Shown in pieces: positions 17,931 through 27,081 of a stretch of DNA of 64,000 bases. The DNA is taken from assembly GCF_004684085.1 (NCBI RefSeq), contig NZ_SRHZ01000024.1:310001-374000 (forward strand), given 5' to 3'. Within the stretch, counting starts at the first letter, position 1, and every line of letters begins with the position of its first letter. The DNA comes from Stenotrophomonas maltophilia (GTDB lineage Bacteria > Pseudomonadota > Gammaproteobacteria > Xanthomonadales > Xanthomonadaceae). The position numbers and the translations under genes were made by a program. The notes under the pieces were generated by a model. That model saw only the letters and a list, made by a program, of their open reading frames with translations. It was not told the origin of the DNA and made no database searches.

Positions 17931-19208
17931 ATGACTGCAGCCTGCACGGCCGCCGAACCTCGTTACACCTGGCGTACCGTCCTGCTCAGCATCCTGGTCG
18001 CCATTGTTCCGCTGGCTGGATCCGCACCGTTCACCCTGCTGAAGGCGGTGCTGCTGCTTGTCCTGCTGGTCACCGGCGTGGTCCTGATCCGCCGCCAGCC
18101 GGATGTCCGCCTGCGCTACCGCATCGCGCGGTTCATCGTGATCGTCTGCTTGCTGCGCCTGGCCTACGCCTTCTACAGCATCGGCTGGCATGGCCTGCGC
18201 TGGAACGAACTGGACCTTCCCGCGCAGACCCTGATCTACCTGGGCACGGCCGCAGTGTTCGCCACCGCCCTGGACTGGCGCCTGATCTGGAAGGTCTTCG
18301 CGTTGTCCACCTTGGTCTTCGGTGGTTCCTGCATCGTGCAGCACCACGTGATGGGCATGGAACGCGCACATGGCTTCAGCGGTGGTGAGTGGACGGCCAT
18401 CGAGTTCGCCATGGTCACGCTGTGCATGGCGCTGTTCTCGGTCATCCGGCTGATCCAGCCGAACGTCCATCCGGCCGAGCGCTGGCTGCATGGCATCGCC
18501 ATCGCGGTCGGGGTCTACGGTTCGATCCTGGCGCAGAGCCGCGGGCCGATCCTGGCCTTCATTCCCGCCATGCTGATGGTGATTGCCGTGCACGTCCGGC
18601 GCACGCGGCGCTGGCGCGGGGCGCTGGCCTTCGTCGGTGCCCTGGTCATCGGCGTGGCCGGTGCCACCTCGATGTTGAACCACGAGGTGATCCAACGCTT
18701 CGGTGAGGTCAGCGGCGAGATCTCCGGTTTCAACCAGGAAAACGAGGTCGGCTCGGTCCGCGAGCGCATCGCCATGTGGGGCGTGGCGGTCGACGCCTTC
18801 GCCGAGCATCCCGTGGCGGGGGTGGGCCTGAACCAGTTCGGTACCTATGCACGTGAGGGCATCGCCCGCGGCGAGGTGTCCGATTCGATCTACCGCTACA
18901 ACCACCCGCACAATGAATACCTGGAAGCGGCGGTGACCGGTGGTGTGCCGTTGTTGGTGATCATGCTGCTGGTCTTCATCCTGCCAGGCATCCACTTCGT
19001 ACGACGTCTCGGCCATGCCGATGAGATGACCGCGATGATCGCTACCGCAGGACTTGCCGTGGTCATCGTCTATGCGCTTTCGGCGTTCACGGACAACGTG
19101 TTCTACCGGGCGATGCCGCATTCGTTCTATTTCTACCTGGTGCTGGGCTTCATGCTGGCGACCGCCTTGCCTGCGCGCGACCTGCGCCGGGAAGGGAGCG
19201 CCTCCTGA
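17931..19208 (+). CDS. O-antigen ligase / Wzy_C family membrane protein
   Basis: The 425-residue polytopic protein has about ten to twelve membrane segments. A large periplasmic loop follows ILAQSRGPILAF, contains RERIAMWGVAVDAFAEHPVAGVGLNQF and ends in YNHPHNEYLEAAVTGG. The R-G-P motif and the H-N-x-x-L/Y motif are signatures of WaaL/Wzy_C enzymes, which join polysaccharide to lipid A core or polymerise it. ATG 17931 is preceded by GGAAAGA; a start at 17916 would add five residues. Its TGA overlaps the ATG of the following glycosyltransferase (one base), so the two are coupled. Confidence 0.85.
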   Translation: MTAACTAAEPRYTWRTVLLSILVAIVPLAGSAPFTLLKAVLLLVLLVTGVVLIRRQPDVRLRYRIARFIVIVCLLRLAYAFYSIGWHGLRWNELDLPAQTLIYLGTAAVFATALDWRLIWKVFALSTLVFGGSCIVQHHVMGMERAHGFSGGEWTAIEFAMVTLCMALFSVIRLIQPNVHPAERWLHGIAIAVGVYGSILAQSRGPILAFIPAMLMVIAVHVRRTRRWRGALAFVGALVIGVAGATSMLNHEVIQRFGEVSGEISGFNQENEVGSVRERIAMWGVAVDAFAEHPVAGVGLNQFGTYAREGIARGEVSDSIYRYNHPHNEYLEAAVTGGVPLLVIMLLVFILPGIHFVRRLGHADEMTAMIATAGLAVVIVYALSAFTDNVFYRAMPHSFYFYLVLGFMLATALPARDLRREGSAS

Positions 19209-20200
19209 TGGCGCATATCCATCTGTTGGCCGCCGACAACCAGCGTGGCCTGTCCCATGACATCCAGGTGATCGAGCGCTCGTTGCAGCAGCTCGGGCAC
19301 AAGGTGACGGTCAGCCGCCTGGACGCGGTGCGCAACGGTGGTGCCTGGAAACTCCGCCGGATGCGCCTGCGTAGGCTGCTGGCCTCGTGGCTGAGCCTGG
19401 GGCGCACGCCGTCCCGGTTCGACATCAACATCTCGCTGGAACATGTCCGGCCGGCAAGCTTCGGACTGGCCAAAGTCAATCTGTTGATCCCGAATCCGGA
19501 ATGGGTGTCCGCACGCAGCCTGCGCATCCTGCCGCGGTTCGATGCGTTGCTGACCAAGACCGAAGAGGCCACGCGCATCTTCACGGCACTTGGGCTGCGT
19601 GCGCTGGAAGTCGGTTTCTGCAGCCGTGACCGTTATGACCCTTCAGTACCGCGCAAGCCCCGCAGCTTCCTGCATGCGGCCGGTACCAGTGGCATGAAAG
19701 GCACGGCAACGCTGGTCGAGGTCTGGAAGCGCCATCCGGAATGGCCCTTGCTGACCATCCTGCGCGGCGGCCCTTCGGACGAAGACGAGGGCGGTGCCAC
19801 GAACCTGCGAATCGTCCGAGAGCGCCTGCCCGACCAGGAAGTGCAACGCCTGCAGAACGAGCACGCGTTCCACCTGTGCCTGTCGCAGACTGAAGGCTGG
19901 GGCCATTATCTGGTGGAGGCGATGAGCTGTGCGGCGGTGGTGATCACCTGCGACGGCGCGCCGATGAACCAGATGATCGACGACACGCGTGGCATTCCCG
20001 TTGCGGCCCATGAGGGCCAGCCCTGCCACCTGTCCAGGACCTGGCACGTGGACGAAGCGGCGCTGGAACAGGCGATCGAGCGTGCCTTGGCCATGGATGA
20101 GCTGGAATGGAGCCGGTTGGGCGCCAATGCGCGCGCGTGGCACCTGGCCAGCGAGGCCGCGTTCCCGCAGCGGCTGGGCGAGGCCCTGGCGAAGCTCTGA
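19208..20200 (+). CDS. GT-B glycosyltransferase (GT4-like)
   Basis: The 330-residue cytosolic protein has an N-terminal Rossmann-like half (MAHIHLLAADNQRGLSHD) and a C-terminal half. The C-terminal half has FLHAAGTSGMKGTATLVEVW and LCLSQTEGWGHYLVEAMSC, the GT4-type donor-binding E-x7-E region (E in TEGWG and in VEAMS). It is coupled to the O-antigen-ligase-like gene, so it probably adds a sugar to the same surface glycan (LPS core or O-chain). The donor sugar is unknown. Confidence 0.85.
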   Translation: MAHIHLLAADNQRGLSHDIQVIERSLQQLGHKVTVSRLDAVRNGGAWKLRRMRLRRLLASWLSLGRTPSRFDINISLEHVRPASFGLAKVNLLIPNPEWVSARSLRILPRFDALLTKTEEATRIFTALGLRALEVGFCSRDRYDPSVPRKPRSFLHAAGTSGMKGTATLVEVWKRHPEWPLLTILRGGPSDEDEGGATNLRIVRERLPDQEVQRLQNEHAFHLCLSQTEGWGHYLVEAMSCAAVVITCDGAPMNQMIDDTRGIPVAAHEGQPCHLSRTWHVDEAALEQAIERALAMDELEWSRLGANARAWHLASEAAFPQRLGEALAKL

Positions 20201-20228
20201 AGCGAAACGCGTTGTCGTCGCCGCACGC

Positions 20229-20621
20229 TCAAGCGAGGACCAGAGTCACCTGCGGGTGGCCGTTGAAGATTTCCATCACGATCTCGAAGTAGGTCTGTCC
20301 CTGGCCCCGTTCCAGCGCCGCCAGCTGGTCCGTGACCGTCGGGGTGTTGAAACTGCCGGCCGGATCGAGTTTAGACCGCAGCCACGCCCGTGTGGTCTCG
20401 CGACCCAGTGCGTGGCGGCTGTGTTCGATGTCACGCCAGACCACCGTGGCGGAGGCATGACCGGCGAGTGCACCGTAGTCACCCCATAGCAGGTCATCCA
20501 ATGCGTCCAGGCTTGGCCCCAGTTGCCAATCTTCGCCAGCCATGAATACCCGGTTGATTTCCACGTAGAAGCTGGTGATGTCGCTGATGGCTGCGCCGTC
20601 GATCTGCAGGATAAGGGTCAT
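20229..20621 (-). CDS. Barstar-like ribonuclease inhibitor family protein
   Basis: The 130-residue product begins MTLILQIDGAAISDITSFYVEINRVF. It then has WQLGPSLDALDDLLWGDYG, which fits the barstar pattern (helix, then GxxLDALxDxLxG), followed by a strand VVWRDIEHSRHALG. Barstar folds bind and block secreted or effector RNases. ATG 20621 is preferred because it begins at the conserved strand; the frame extends 14 codons upstream. No barnase-like gene is adjacent, so the partner is unknown. Confidence 0.75.
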   Translation of the reverse strand: MTLILQIDGAAISDITSFYVEINRVFMAGEDWQLGPSLDALDDLLWGDYGALAGHASATVVWRDIEHSRHALGRETTRAWLRSKLDPAGSFNTPTVTDQLAALERGQGQTYFEIVMEIFNGHPQVTLVLA

Positions 20622-20834
20622 GCGACGACTGTATCGGCTTCCGCGCCATCGGTACGATTCCACGGGATTCTGGACGGTTCTGTCCGGTGCGAATGACCGG
20701 TGATGATCAAGGGCGGAGTTTGGGTGGGATTATCTTGTGAGTATGTCGTGACATTCTTGGGGTGCAGCGTTGTTGCTTTTCACGCCGGTCTGCACAGTTC
20801 CAGAGTTTTGGATCGATATAATAATCGAGGCCCA

Positions 20835-20861
20835 TAAAGTTTCCCTTGGCCGAGCCGCCAT
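20835..20861 (+). promoter_or_regulatory. Sigma-28 (FliA)-type promoter for the chemoreceptor
   Basis: TAAAGTTT (20835-20842) matches the sigma-28 -35 consensus exactly. It is followed by an 11-base spacer and GCCGCCAT (20854-20861), against consensus GCCGATAA. It lies about 30 bases before the chemoreceptor start. Confidence 0.6.
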
Positions 20862-20892
20862 CGATCGTACGGCCATGATCAAGGGAATTGAG

Positions 20893-23115
20893 ATGCTCGC
20901 CTTACGCAACCTTCGTGTGGGTTTCCGGCTGGGTGCCGGTTTCGGTCTACTGCTGCTGTTCATCATGGCCATCATCGGCCTCGTGCTTTATGGAAACCAG
21001 CTGAAATCCGCCCAGTTCGAGAAAGTGGTGGACGTCAATATGGTGAAGATGCGGCTGTTGAACGACATGCTCGATACCAACAATGCGGTGCTGATGCATC
21101 GCCGGTTGATGGTGATCAAGCGCGGCGAGGATTTTGATAAGGATTATCAGCGCGCACAGGAACTGTCGAAGACCTACGACGGCATCTGGGCCCGATATAT
21201 CAAGATTCCGCGCGATGCCACCGGCGATGCACTGGTGACCCGTATCGACGCAGCGCGAAAGGCCACCGATACATCGACCCAACATCTGCATGAACGCATG
21301 AAGGCCGGTGATTTCGACGGCGCGGCCAAGGAGCTGCTGGCCGAGCATGGTCTGGCCACCGCCTGGAATGAATCGATCTCGGCCCTGCTTCGGCATCAGG
21401 AAATGCTCACCGAACGCAGCCGTGAGGAATACCGCTCGACTGAAGCCTGGACCGGTACCTTGTCGATCGTGTTCGGGGCACTGAGCCTGTTGCTGGGCAC
21501 GTTGGCGGCCTGGGCGATCACCCGCAGCCTGACCCGGCCGCTGGAGGGTGCGGTGAAGCTGGCCGACGGCATCGCCGGTGGCCGACTGGACAGCAGCATC
21601 GACGCCTCCGGCAACGATGAGGTGACCCAGCTGCTGAGATCGATGCAGCGCATGCAGGCGCAGTTGCAGGCAGTGATGGCCGCCCAGGGCGAACTTGCCC
21701 GCCAGCACGATGCCGGCAGCCTCAGCTACCGCATGGACGAGAGTGCCTTCCCCGGCGACTACGGACGCATGGTGCACGAGACCAACGCGCTGGTCGGCTC
21801 GCACGTGCAGGTGCAGAACCGCTTGATCGAGGTGATGAAGCATTACGCACGCGGTGATCTGTCGGTGGACATGGATCCGCTGCCTGGCGAGAAGGCGGCG
21901 ATCACCCAGGCGATGGATGAGACCAAGAGCAGCCTGTCAGCGATCAACAGTGAGATCCGCCGGCTGGCAACCGCGGCCGCAGCCGGCGACTTCAGCCTGC
22001 GCGGCGACGAGGATCGTTTCTCCTACGATTTCCGCGACATGGTGGCTGGGCTCAACCGGCTGATGCAGACCACCGACGAGAACCTGGTGCAGGTGTCCAC
22101 CCTGCTGCAGGCCATCTCACGCGGCAATCTGACCGTGCGCATGGAGGGCGATTTCCACGGGGTGTTCGCGCGCATGCGTGATGACTGCAATGCCACGGTC
22201 GATCAGCTCAAGCAGATCGTCGGCCGCATCCAGGCCAGTGCGTCCAGCATCAATCTGGCGGCGGGCGAGATCGCTTCGGGCAACACCGACCTGTCGCGGC
22301 GTACCGAACAGCAGGCGGCGAACCTGGAAGAAACAGCGGCGTCGATGGAGGAACTGACCTCTACCGTGAAGCAGAATGCCGAGCACGCACGCCAGGCCAA
22401 CCAGCTCGCCATCGGTGCGCATGGCGTGGCCTCGCAGGGCGGCGAGGTCGTCGGCCAGGTCGTGACGACGATGTCGGCCATCGAGGCGTCGTCGAAGAAG
22501 ATCGCCGAGATCATCTCGGTCATCGACGGCATCGCGTTCCAGACCAACATCCTGGCCTTGAACGCAGCGGTGGAAGCCGCGCGCGCCGGTGAGCAGGGCA
22601 GGGGCTTTGCGGTGGTCGCCAGCGAGGTGCGCACGCTGGCGCAGCGTTCGGCCGGTGCCGCCAAGGAGATCAAGGGCCTGATCGAGGATTCGGTCGGCAA
22701 GGTTGCCGATGGATCAGCGCTGGTGCGCCAGGCCGGCACCACGATGGGTGAGATCGTTGCCTCCGTGCAGCGGGTGACCGACATCATGGCCGACATCTCC
22801 GCCGCTTCGCAGGAACAGAGCTCGGGCATCGAGCAGGTCAATCAAGCGGTGGTGCAGATGGACGAGACAACCCAGCAGAACGCCGCGCTGGTGGAAGAGG
22901 CCAGTGCTGCGGCACGCTCGATGGAGGAACAGTCCAACCTGTTGGCCGAGGCGGTATCGGTGTTCCGTACCGGTGCAGTCACGGCAGCAGCAGCGGTACG
23001 CCCGGCCCTGGCGGCGGTGGCTGCGACGGTCACGCCGGTTCGGCGGCCAGCGTCGCTCTCACCGCGCATCGAGCCGACGCTGGCGGCCAATGCGGGCGGC
23101 TGGGAAGAGTTCTAG
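20893..23115 (+). CDS. Methyl-accepting chemotaxis protein
   Basis: The 740-residue receptor has TM1 at about 16-34, a four-helix-bundle-like periplasmic domain and TM2 at about 188-208. It then has a HAMP domain and a long linker with further HAMP-like helices. The signalling hairpin has [27 protein letters not shown] broken into its classic heptads, so it binds CheA/CheW. The protein ends GGWEEF, a C-terminal W-x-x-F pentapeptide that tethers CheR/CheB in high-abundance receptors. ATG 20893 fits the family start ([14 protein letters not shown]). Ligand is unknown. A sigma-28-like promoter upstream indicates co-regulation with motility. Confidence 0.95.
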   Translation: MLALRNLRVGFRLGAGFGLLLLFIMAIIGLVLYGNQLKSAQFEKVVDVNMVKMRLLNDMLDTNNAVLMHRRLMVIKRGEDFDKDYQRAQELSKTYDGIWARYIKIPRDATGDALVTRIDAARKATDTSTQHLHERMKAGDFDGAAKELLAEHGLATAWNESISALLRHQEMLTERSREEYRSTEAWTGTLSIVFGALSLLLGTLAAWAITRSLTRPLEGAVKLADGIAGGRLDSSIDASGNDEVTQLLRSMQRMQAQLQAVMAAQGELARQHDAGSLSYRMDESAFPGDYGRMVHETNALVGSHVQVQNRLIEVMKHYARGDLSVDMDPLPGEKAAITQAMDETKSSLSAINSEIRRLATAAAAGDFSLRGDEDRFSYDFRDMVAGLNRLMQTTDENLVQVSTLLQAISRGNLTVRMEGDFHGVFARMRDDCNATVDQLKQIVGRIQASASSINLAAGEIASGNTDLSRRTEQQAANLEETAASMEELTSTVKQNAEHARQANQLAIGAHGVASQGGEVVGQVVTTMSAIEASSKKIAEIISVIDGIAFQTNILALNAAVEAARAGEQGRGFAVVASEVRTLAQRSAGAAKEIKGLIEDSVGKVADGSALVRQAGTTMGEIVASVQRVTDIMADISAASQEQSSGIEQVNQAVVQMDETTQQNAALVEEASAAARSMEEQSNLLAEAVSVFRTGAVTAAAAVRPALAAVAATVTPVRRPASLSPRIEPTLAANAGGWEEF

Positions 23116-23142
23116 CAGGACTGGAACGCCGGCAGGGAGACG

Positions 23143-23185
23143 GCGCCCATCGCGATGGCTGATCGCGATGGGCGCGGATTTTCTT
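23143..23185 (+). terminator. Intrinsic terminator of the chemoreceptor gene
   Basis: GCGCCCATCGCGAT (23143-23156) and ATCGCGATGGGCGC (23162-23175) form a 14-bp perfect stem with a 5-base loop, followed by GGATTTTCTT. Confidence 0.85.
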
Positions 23186-23288
23186 CCTGAACGGGCGATG
23201 GCCGATGAAGTGGCGGACACACGCATTTCACTTCCGGTTGCCAACGGCGGGAGGACACTCGTGCCATACCAGACCTCAGGAGATGGCC

Positions 23289-23651
23289 ATGAAGACTTCG
23301 ACCCGACTGCTTGTGCTGGGCACGCTGCTGGCGGCGTCGTCCGTTGCGGGCGCGCAGACCTACGGACCGCGCGATGAAGGACGCAAGTTCAATGATGGCA
23401 GCCGTGTGGTCTGCAAGAACGTGGAAGTGCAGCGCAATTCGCGCGACCCCAACCGTATTGCCGGTACCGCCACCGGCGCGGTGATCGGTGGCCTGCTGGG
23501 CAACCAGGTGGGTGGTGGCAACGGCAAGAAGCTCGCCACCGTGGCCGGCGCCGTAGCCGGTGGTGCTGCCGGCCGCCAGATCCAGGGCAACAGCCAGCAG
23601 AAGAACGGTGATCGCGTGGTCGAACGCCGTTGCGAGCGCGTCTACCGTTGA
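23289..23651 (+). CDS. Glycine-zipper 2TM domain envelope protein
   Basis: The 120-residue product has a signal peptide (MKTSTRLLVLGTLLAASSVAGAQ). Its glycine-zipper hairpin reads GTATGAVIGGLLGNQVGG and VAGAVAGGAAGRQIQG, and it has a C-terminal Cys-containing tail (ERRCERVYR). It belongs with YcfJ/SlyB-like outer-membrane-associated zipper proteins. AGGAG at 23278-23282 fits the ATG at 23289 better than the one at 23283. It is monocistronic with a terminator at 23690. Confidence 0.88.
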   Translation: MKTSTRLLVLGTLLAASSVAGAQTYGPRDEGRKFNDGSRVVCKNVEVQRNSRDPNRIAGTATGAVIGGLLGNQVGGGNGKKLATVAGAVAGGAAGRQIQGNSQQKNGDRVVERRCERVYR

Positions 23652-23689
23652 TTGCGCGAACCGCTCAGCCCTTCCACACCGCAGTACTC

Positions 23690-23720
23690 GAACGCCGGCC
23701 CTGTGCCGGCGTTCCTCGTT
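23690..23720 (+). terminator. Terminator after the glycine-zipper gene
   Basis: GAACGCCGGC (23690-23699), 5-base loop, GCCGGCGTTC (23705-23714), then CTCGTTGT. Confidence 0.7.
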
Positions 23721-23725
23721 GTGGA

Positions 23726-23800
23726 AAAAGGGGACGGAGGGGATTAAGTCGTAATTCCCCGGAACGGCCGCTTACGACTTAATCCCCTCCGTCCCCTTTT
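23726..23800. repeat. Perfect 29-bp inverted repeat overlapping the end of an ABC permease gene
   Basis: Arms 23726-23754 and 23772-23800 are exact reverse complements around a 17-base loop. The arm starts AAAAGGGGACGGAGGGG and continues ATTAAGTCGTAA. The stop codon of the minus-strand permease (23772-23774) is the first three bases of the right arm. It differs in sequence from the GTAG family and from the 5050-5088 palindrome. Confidence 0.95.
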
Positions 23801-24899
23801 CTGCGAGGAGGCGCCAGGTGGCGAGGCTGCCGTAGAGCAGCAGCAGGACGGTGAGGGTGATCAGTTCGTGGCTGACTTCGGCCAGGCTGGCGTCCATCTG
23901 GTTCAGGCGCACCATCAGGTTGATGCCCGAGGTGGTTGGCAACAGCTGCGCCAGCCAGACCAGCGGTTGCGGCGTCATCACCGAAGGCCAGGACAGGTTG
24001 GCCAGGAAGAACAGCGGGATGGAGGTGGCGATGATGTACTGGAAGGCGCGCTCGCGGGTGCGGAAGAAGCTGCCGACGAACAAGCCGAACGCCACTGTGG
24101 CGGCGATGAACAAGGTGCCGCCCAGCAGCTGGCCCAGCGGGTTGCCGCCACGCGGATAGTCCTGCACCCAGGCGGTGAAACCCGCGTAGTAGAACAGGCC
24201 GAACAGGCCGATCAGGCCGAAGCCCAGCGCCATGCCGGCCAGCGTTGGCAGGTCGAAGCGCAGGCGGCGGCCAAGTATGAGGCGGCGGCCGCCGAGCAGC
24301 ACGCCGATGCCCATCAACAGTGTCTGGTGCACGATCAGCTCGGCCACGCCGGGCACGATGGCGCTGCCATAGCCTTCCTGGGTGTTGTAAAGCGGGCGCT
24401 GCACCAAGGTGACCGGCGGTGCCTGCGGGGCGCCCATGAAGGCAGCCTGGCCGACCACAGCGTCACGCCCGAACGCACCCAGTGCATCGGCCACACTGCC
24501 CAGCACCCAGCTGGCACGGCCCAGGTAGGCGCCGTTGCCGAGCAGCACCAGCTTGGCCGGGTGGCCGCGCAGGATGTCGCGTTCCAGGTTGGCCGGGATC
24601 AGCACGATGCCTTCGGCGTGGCCGGCTTCCAGCTGCTGGCGCGCGCTGTCGATGTCGGCCGGTTGCCCGACCACGCGTGCAACCCGTAGTGCATCGAGCT
24701 TGCGCAGCAGTTCGCGGCTGGTCGCGCTGTGGTCCTGGTCCACCACCAGCACCGGCAGGTTGCCGGCCACCTGGTGGCGGTATGCGGCCGGGTAGAAGAA
24801 CGAGTACAGGATCACCGCGCCGACCATCACCACGATCGCATAGCGATCGCACAGCACCGCCATCAGGGTCTGCCGCAGGCTGCGCCAGAGTGCGCTCAT
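23772..24899 (-). CDS. ABC-2 type transporter permease (second of pair)
   Basis: The 375-residue membrane protein has TM1 near residues 20-38 and a long periplasmic domain (LPVLVVDQDHSATSRELLRKL, then EAGHAEGIVLIPANLERDIL). Five C-terminal membrane helices follow, the ABC2_membrane_3 layout of YhhJ/YbhS/YbhR. Start ATG 24899 overlaps the stop of the upstream permease (ATGA), so translation is coupled. The last residues (EKGTEGIKS) come from the inverted repeat. It is the last gene of a TolC-HlyD-permease-permease operon that lacks an ATPase gene. Confidence 0.88.
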   Translation of the reverse strand: MSALWRSLRQTLMAVLCDRYAIVVMVGAVILYSFFYPAAYRHQVAGNLPVLVVDQDHSATSRELLRKLDALRVARVVGQPADIDSARQQLEAGHAEGIVLIPANLERDILRGHPAKLVLLGNGAYLGRASWVLGSVADALGAFGRDAVVGQAAFMGAPQAPPVTLVQRPLYNTQEGYGSAIVPGVAELIVHQTLLMGIGVLLGGRRLILGRRLRFDLPTLAGMALGFGLIGLFGLFYYAGFTAWVQDYPRGGNPLGQLLGGTLFIAATVAFGLFVGSFFRTRERAFQYIIATSIPLFFLANLSWPSVMTPQPLVWLAQLLPTTSGINLMVRLNQMDASLAEVSHELITLTVLLLLYGSLATWRLLAEKGTEGIKS

Positions 24900-26083
24900 G
24901 CGTCGGCCCCCGCCGGTTGCGCGGCCTCGGGCGTGCGCGCGAAGGCGATAAGGCGCAGGCCGCCGATGCCACCCGCCACGACCGCCATCAACAACAGCGT
25001 GGCCAGCGGCCATACCGAAACCTGCAGCGGCGAACCGATGAACTGCTGCTGGGTCTGCAGCTTGATGTAGGCGCTGAGTGGCAGCAGCTGATGCCAGATG
25101 CGGGTGAACAAGGGGCCATCCAGCACCGGGAAGGTGGCGCTGGAGAACGCCAGTGCAGTGCCGATGCTGAGGCCGACTGCGGACAGCGCAGTGCCCATGT
25201 CACGGGTGACGCCGACGAAGAACAACGCGTAGGCGGCGGTGGCCAGATAGAACAAAGGTTGTGCGAGCAGCAGCAGGAGCACGCTTCCCGCCACACCGTC
25301 GCCGCGCAGCCAGGCCAGGTAACCGATGCCGAGCGCGCCATACAACGAGAACAGCAGGATGTACGGCGCAACCTTGCCGGCAATCGCAGCCCATGGCGTG
25401 TGCCCCAACCAGGCGGGCAGGGTGCCGTCGCGGATCTCGCGGCCGAGGCTGCCGGCCACGGCAAGCGCCAGAACCAGCGACAACACTGCCGGGAAGATCA
25501 GTGGCAGCAGGAACAGCTCGTAGCTCCGCGCCGGGTTGTAGAGGATGTCCGACTGCACCGCGATCGGTGCCGCACGCAGCTTGCCCGGGCCGACCTGCAG
25601 GCCGATGCGCTCGCGCAGCAGGCGTGCGTTCCAGGCCGAGAGCGCATCACCGATATCGCGCGCGGCGGACTGGCCGGTGGTCATGTAGGTGGCGTTGTAA
25701 TAGGCGAACACCGTGCCCTGGCGCCCACGCAACGCCTGCCGGGTGACATCACGCGGCACCAGTACGATGGCGAACACGTCCAGGCTGCGCAGCTGCGAAC
25801 GCGCGTCTTCCATGTCCACGGGCTGGCTGGCGATACGCACTCCCGGGCTGGCATCGAGCATGCGCAGCAGCAGGCGGCTGTCGCTGCTGTGGTCGAGGTC
25901 GACCACGGCGATCGGGATGTCGCGCATCACCGAGGGCGTGAACATCCACGCCATCACCACCAGCATCAGCAGCGGCAGCGCGGTGACCAGCATCAGATCG
26001 GCGCGGTTGCCGCGCAGCGAACGAAGCTCGCGCCGCCAGCAGGCGGCGACGCCGCCGTGGTCGGGGTTCAGTGCTGGGGCCAT
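24896..26083 (-). CDS. ABC-2 type transporter permease (first of pair)
   Basis: The 395-residue protein has the same architecture as its partner: a cytosolic N terminus, TM1 (LMLVTALPLLMLVVMAW) and a periplasmic domain with IPIAVVDLDHSSDSRLLLRML. Five helices follow. The start overlaps the HlyD gene by 16 bases and the end overlaps the next permease by four, so all are one transcript. Exported substrates of such systems include drugs, bile-salt-like compounds and peptides; none can be inferred here. An ATP-binding partner must come from elsewhere if this is a true ABC exporter. Confidence 0.88.
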   Translation of the reverse strand: MAPALNPDHGGVAACWRRELRSLRGNRADLMLVTALPLLMLVVMAWMFTPSVMRDIPIAVVDLDHSSDSRLLLRMLDASPGVRIASQPVDMEDARSQLRSLDVFAIVLVPRDVTRQALRGRQGTVFAYYNATYMTTGQSAARDIGDALSAWNARLLRERIGLQVGPGKLRAAPIAVQSDILYNPARSYELFLLPLIFPAVLSLVLALAVAGSLGREIRDGTLPAWLGHTPWAAIAGKVAPYILLFSLYGALGIGYLAWLRGDGVAGSVLLLLLAQPLFYLATAAYALFFVGVTRDMGTALSAVGLSIGTALAFSSATFPVLDGPLFTRIWHQLLPLSAYIKLQTQQQFIGSPLQVSVWPLATLLLMAVVAGGIGGLRLIAFARTPEAAQPAGADA

Positions 26084-27081
26084 GCGAACAGCACGCTCAT
26101 GCCGGGGCGGAAGCCCTCGATGCGGCGTACCGGGCGCACCCGCACCTCGAAGCTGCGGACGTCGTAGCCGGACGACTGGCGGGTAGTACGCCAGGTTGCA
26201 TAGTCACCGGCCGGGTTGATGAAGTAGACCTCGAACTCGCCGTCCACGCCGAGCGCCGGCACGCTGCCCTGCAGCTTGCTACCAACCTTCAGGCCCTGCA
26301 TCTGCGATTCGCGCAGGTTCATCGCCACCCACATGCGGTCGATGTCGACCAGGGTGAACACTGGATAGCCGGCGGGTACCAGTTCACCCGGGTCAGCCAT
26401 GCGCTTGTTGATTTCGCCGGCCATCGGCGCGCGCCCTTCCACTTCGGCACGCGCGGCGTTGACTTCGGCCACCGCACCCTGCGCCTGCTGCACCTGGCCT
26501 TGTGCGGCGCGCTTGTCCTGCTCGCGGGCGCCGGCCAACGCCATGTCGTACTGCGCGCGGGCGGCGCGGGCCAGTTCGCGCGAACTGGTGGCCTGGGCAT
26601 GCGCTTCGTCGCGCTTCTGCCGGGTCATCACCCCTTCGTTGAACAGGTTCTGCACGCGCTGGTAGGTGGCTTCAGCCAGCGTCGCACCGGCTTCGGCCCG
26701 CTTCCAGTTCGCTTCGGCGGCGCGGATGTCTTCGCTGCGTGCGCCTTCGTCGGCCTTGTCCGCCACCGCCTGAGCGGCTGCAAGCGCGCCGTGCGCCTGC
26801 TGTTCCTTGGCGGCCACTTCGGGGCTGTCGAGCAGGAACAGCACCTGCCCGGGTTGCACGCGGTCGCCCTCGCGCACCTTCAGTTCGGCCACGCGCGCGG
26901 TGATCTTGGCGGCCACGTTGATGGTGTCCGCATCGGCCATGCCCTGGATCTGGTCGGCCGGGCTGCGCCAGGCCAGCCACAGACCCAGCACCACCACGAT
27001 CAGCAGAACCACCACCAGGATCGGTCCCAGCCGGCGCTTGCCGGGGGGCGTCGTTGCTTCGTCGTGCAGCACATCACTCAT
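26068..27081 (-). CDS. HlyD-family periplasmic adaptor (membrane fusion protein)
   Basis: The 337-residue product has one N-terminal membrane anchor (LGPILVVVLLIVVVLGLWLA). It then has a lipoyl half (VAAKITARVAELKVREGDRVQPGQVLFLLDS), a coiled-coil hairpin rich in Ala/Glu/Arg (about 90-210), the second lipoyl half (APMAGEINKRMADPGELVPAG) and a beta-barrel. It bridges the permeases to the TolC-like protein. It overlaps TolC by 8 bases and the permease by 16. This is YhiI/YbhG-like rather than RND-type. Confidence 0.92.
   Translation of the reverse strand: MSDVLHDEATTPPGKRRLGPILVVVLLIVVVLGLWLAWRSPADQIQGMADADTINVAAKITARVAELKVREGDRVQPGQVLFLLDSPEVAAKEQQAHGALAAAQAVADKADEGARSEDIRAAEANWKRAEAGATLAEATYQRVQNLFNEGVMTRQKRDEAHAQATSSRELARAARAQYDMALAGAREQDKRAAQGQVQQAQGAVAEVNAARAEVEGRAPMAGEINKRMADPGELVPAGYPVFTLVDIDRMWVAMNLRESQMQGLKVGSKLQGSVPALGVDGEFEVYFINPAGDYATWRTTRQSSGYDVRSFEVRVRPVRRIEGFRPGMSVLFAWPQH

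Noticed and set aside
23560-23754. Small plus-strand frame ending in KKGTEGIKS over the inverted repeat
   Set aside because: It is a read-through of the glycine-zipper 3' region and the repeat; no start signal or conservation evidence. It only mirrors the repeat on the other strand.
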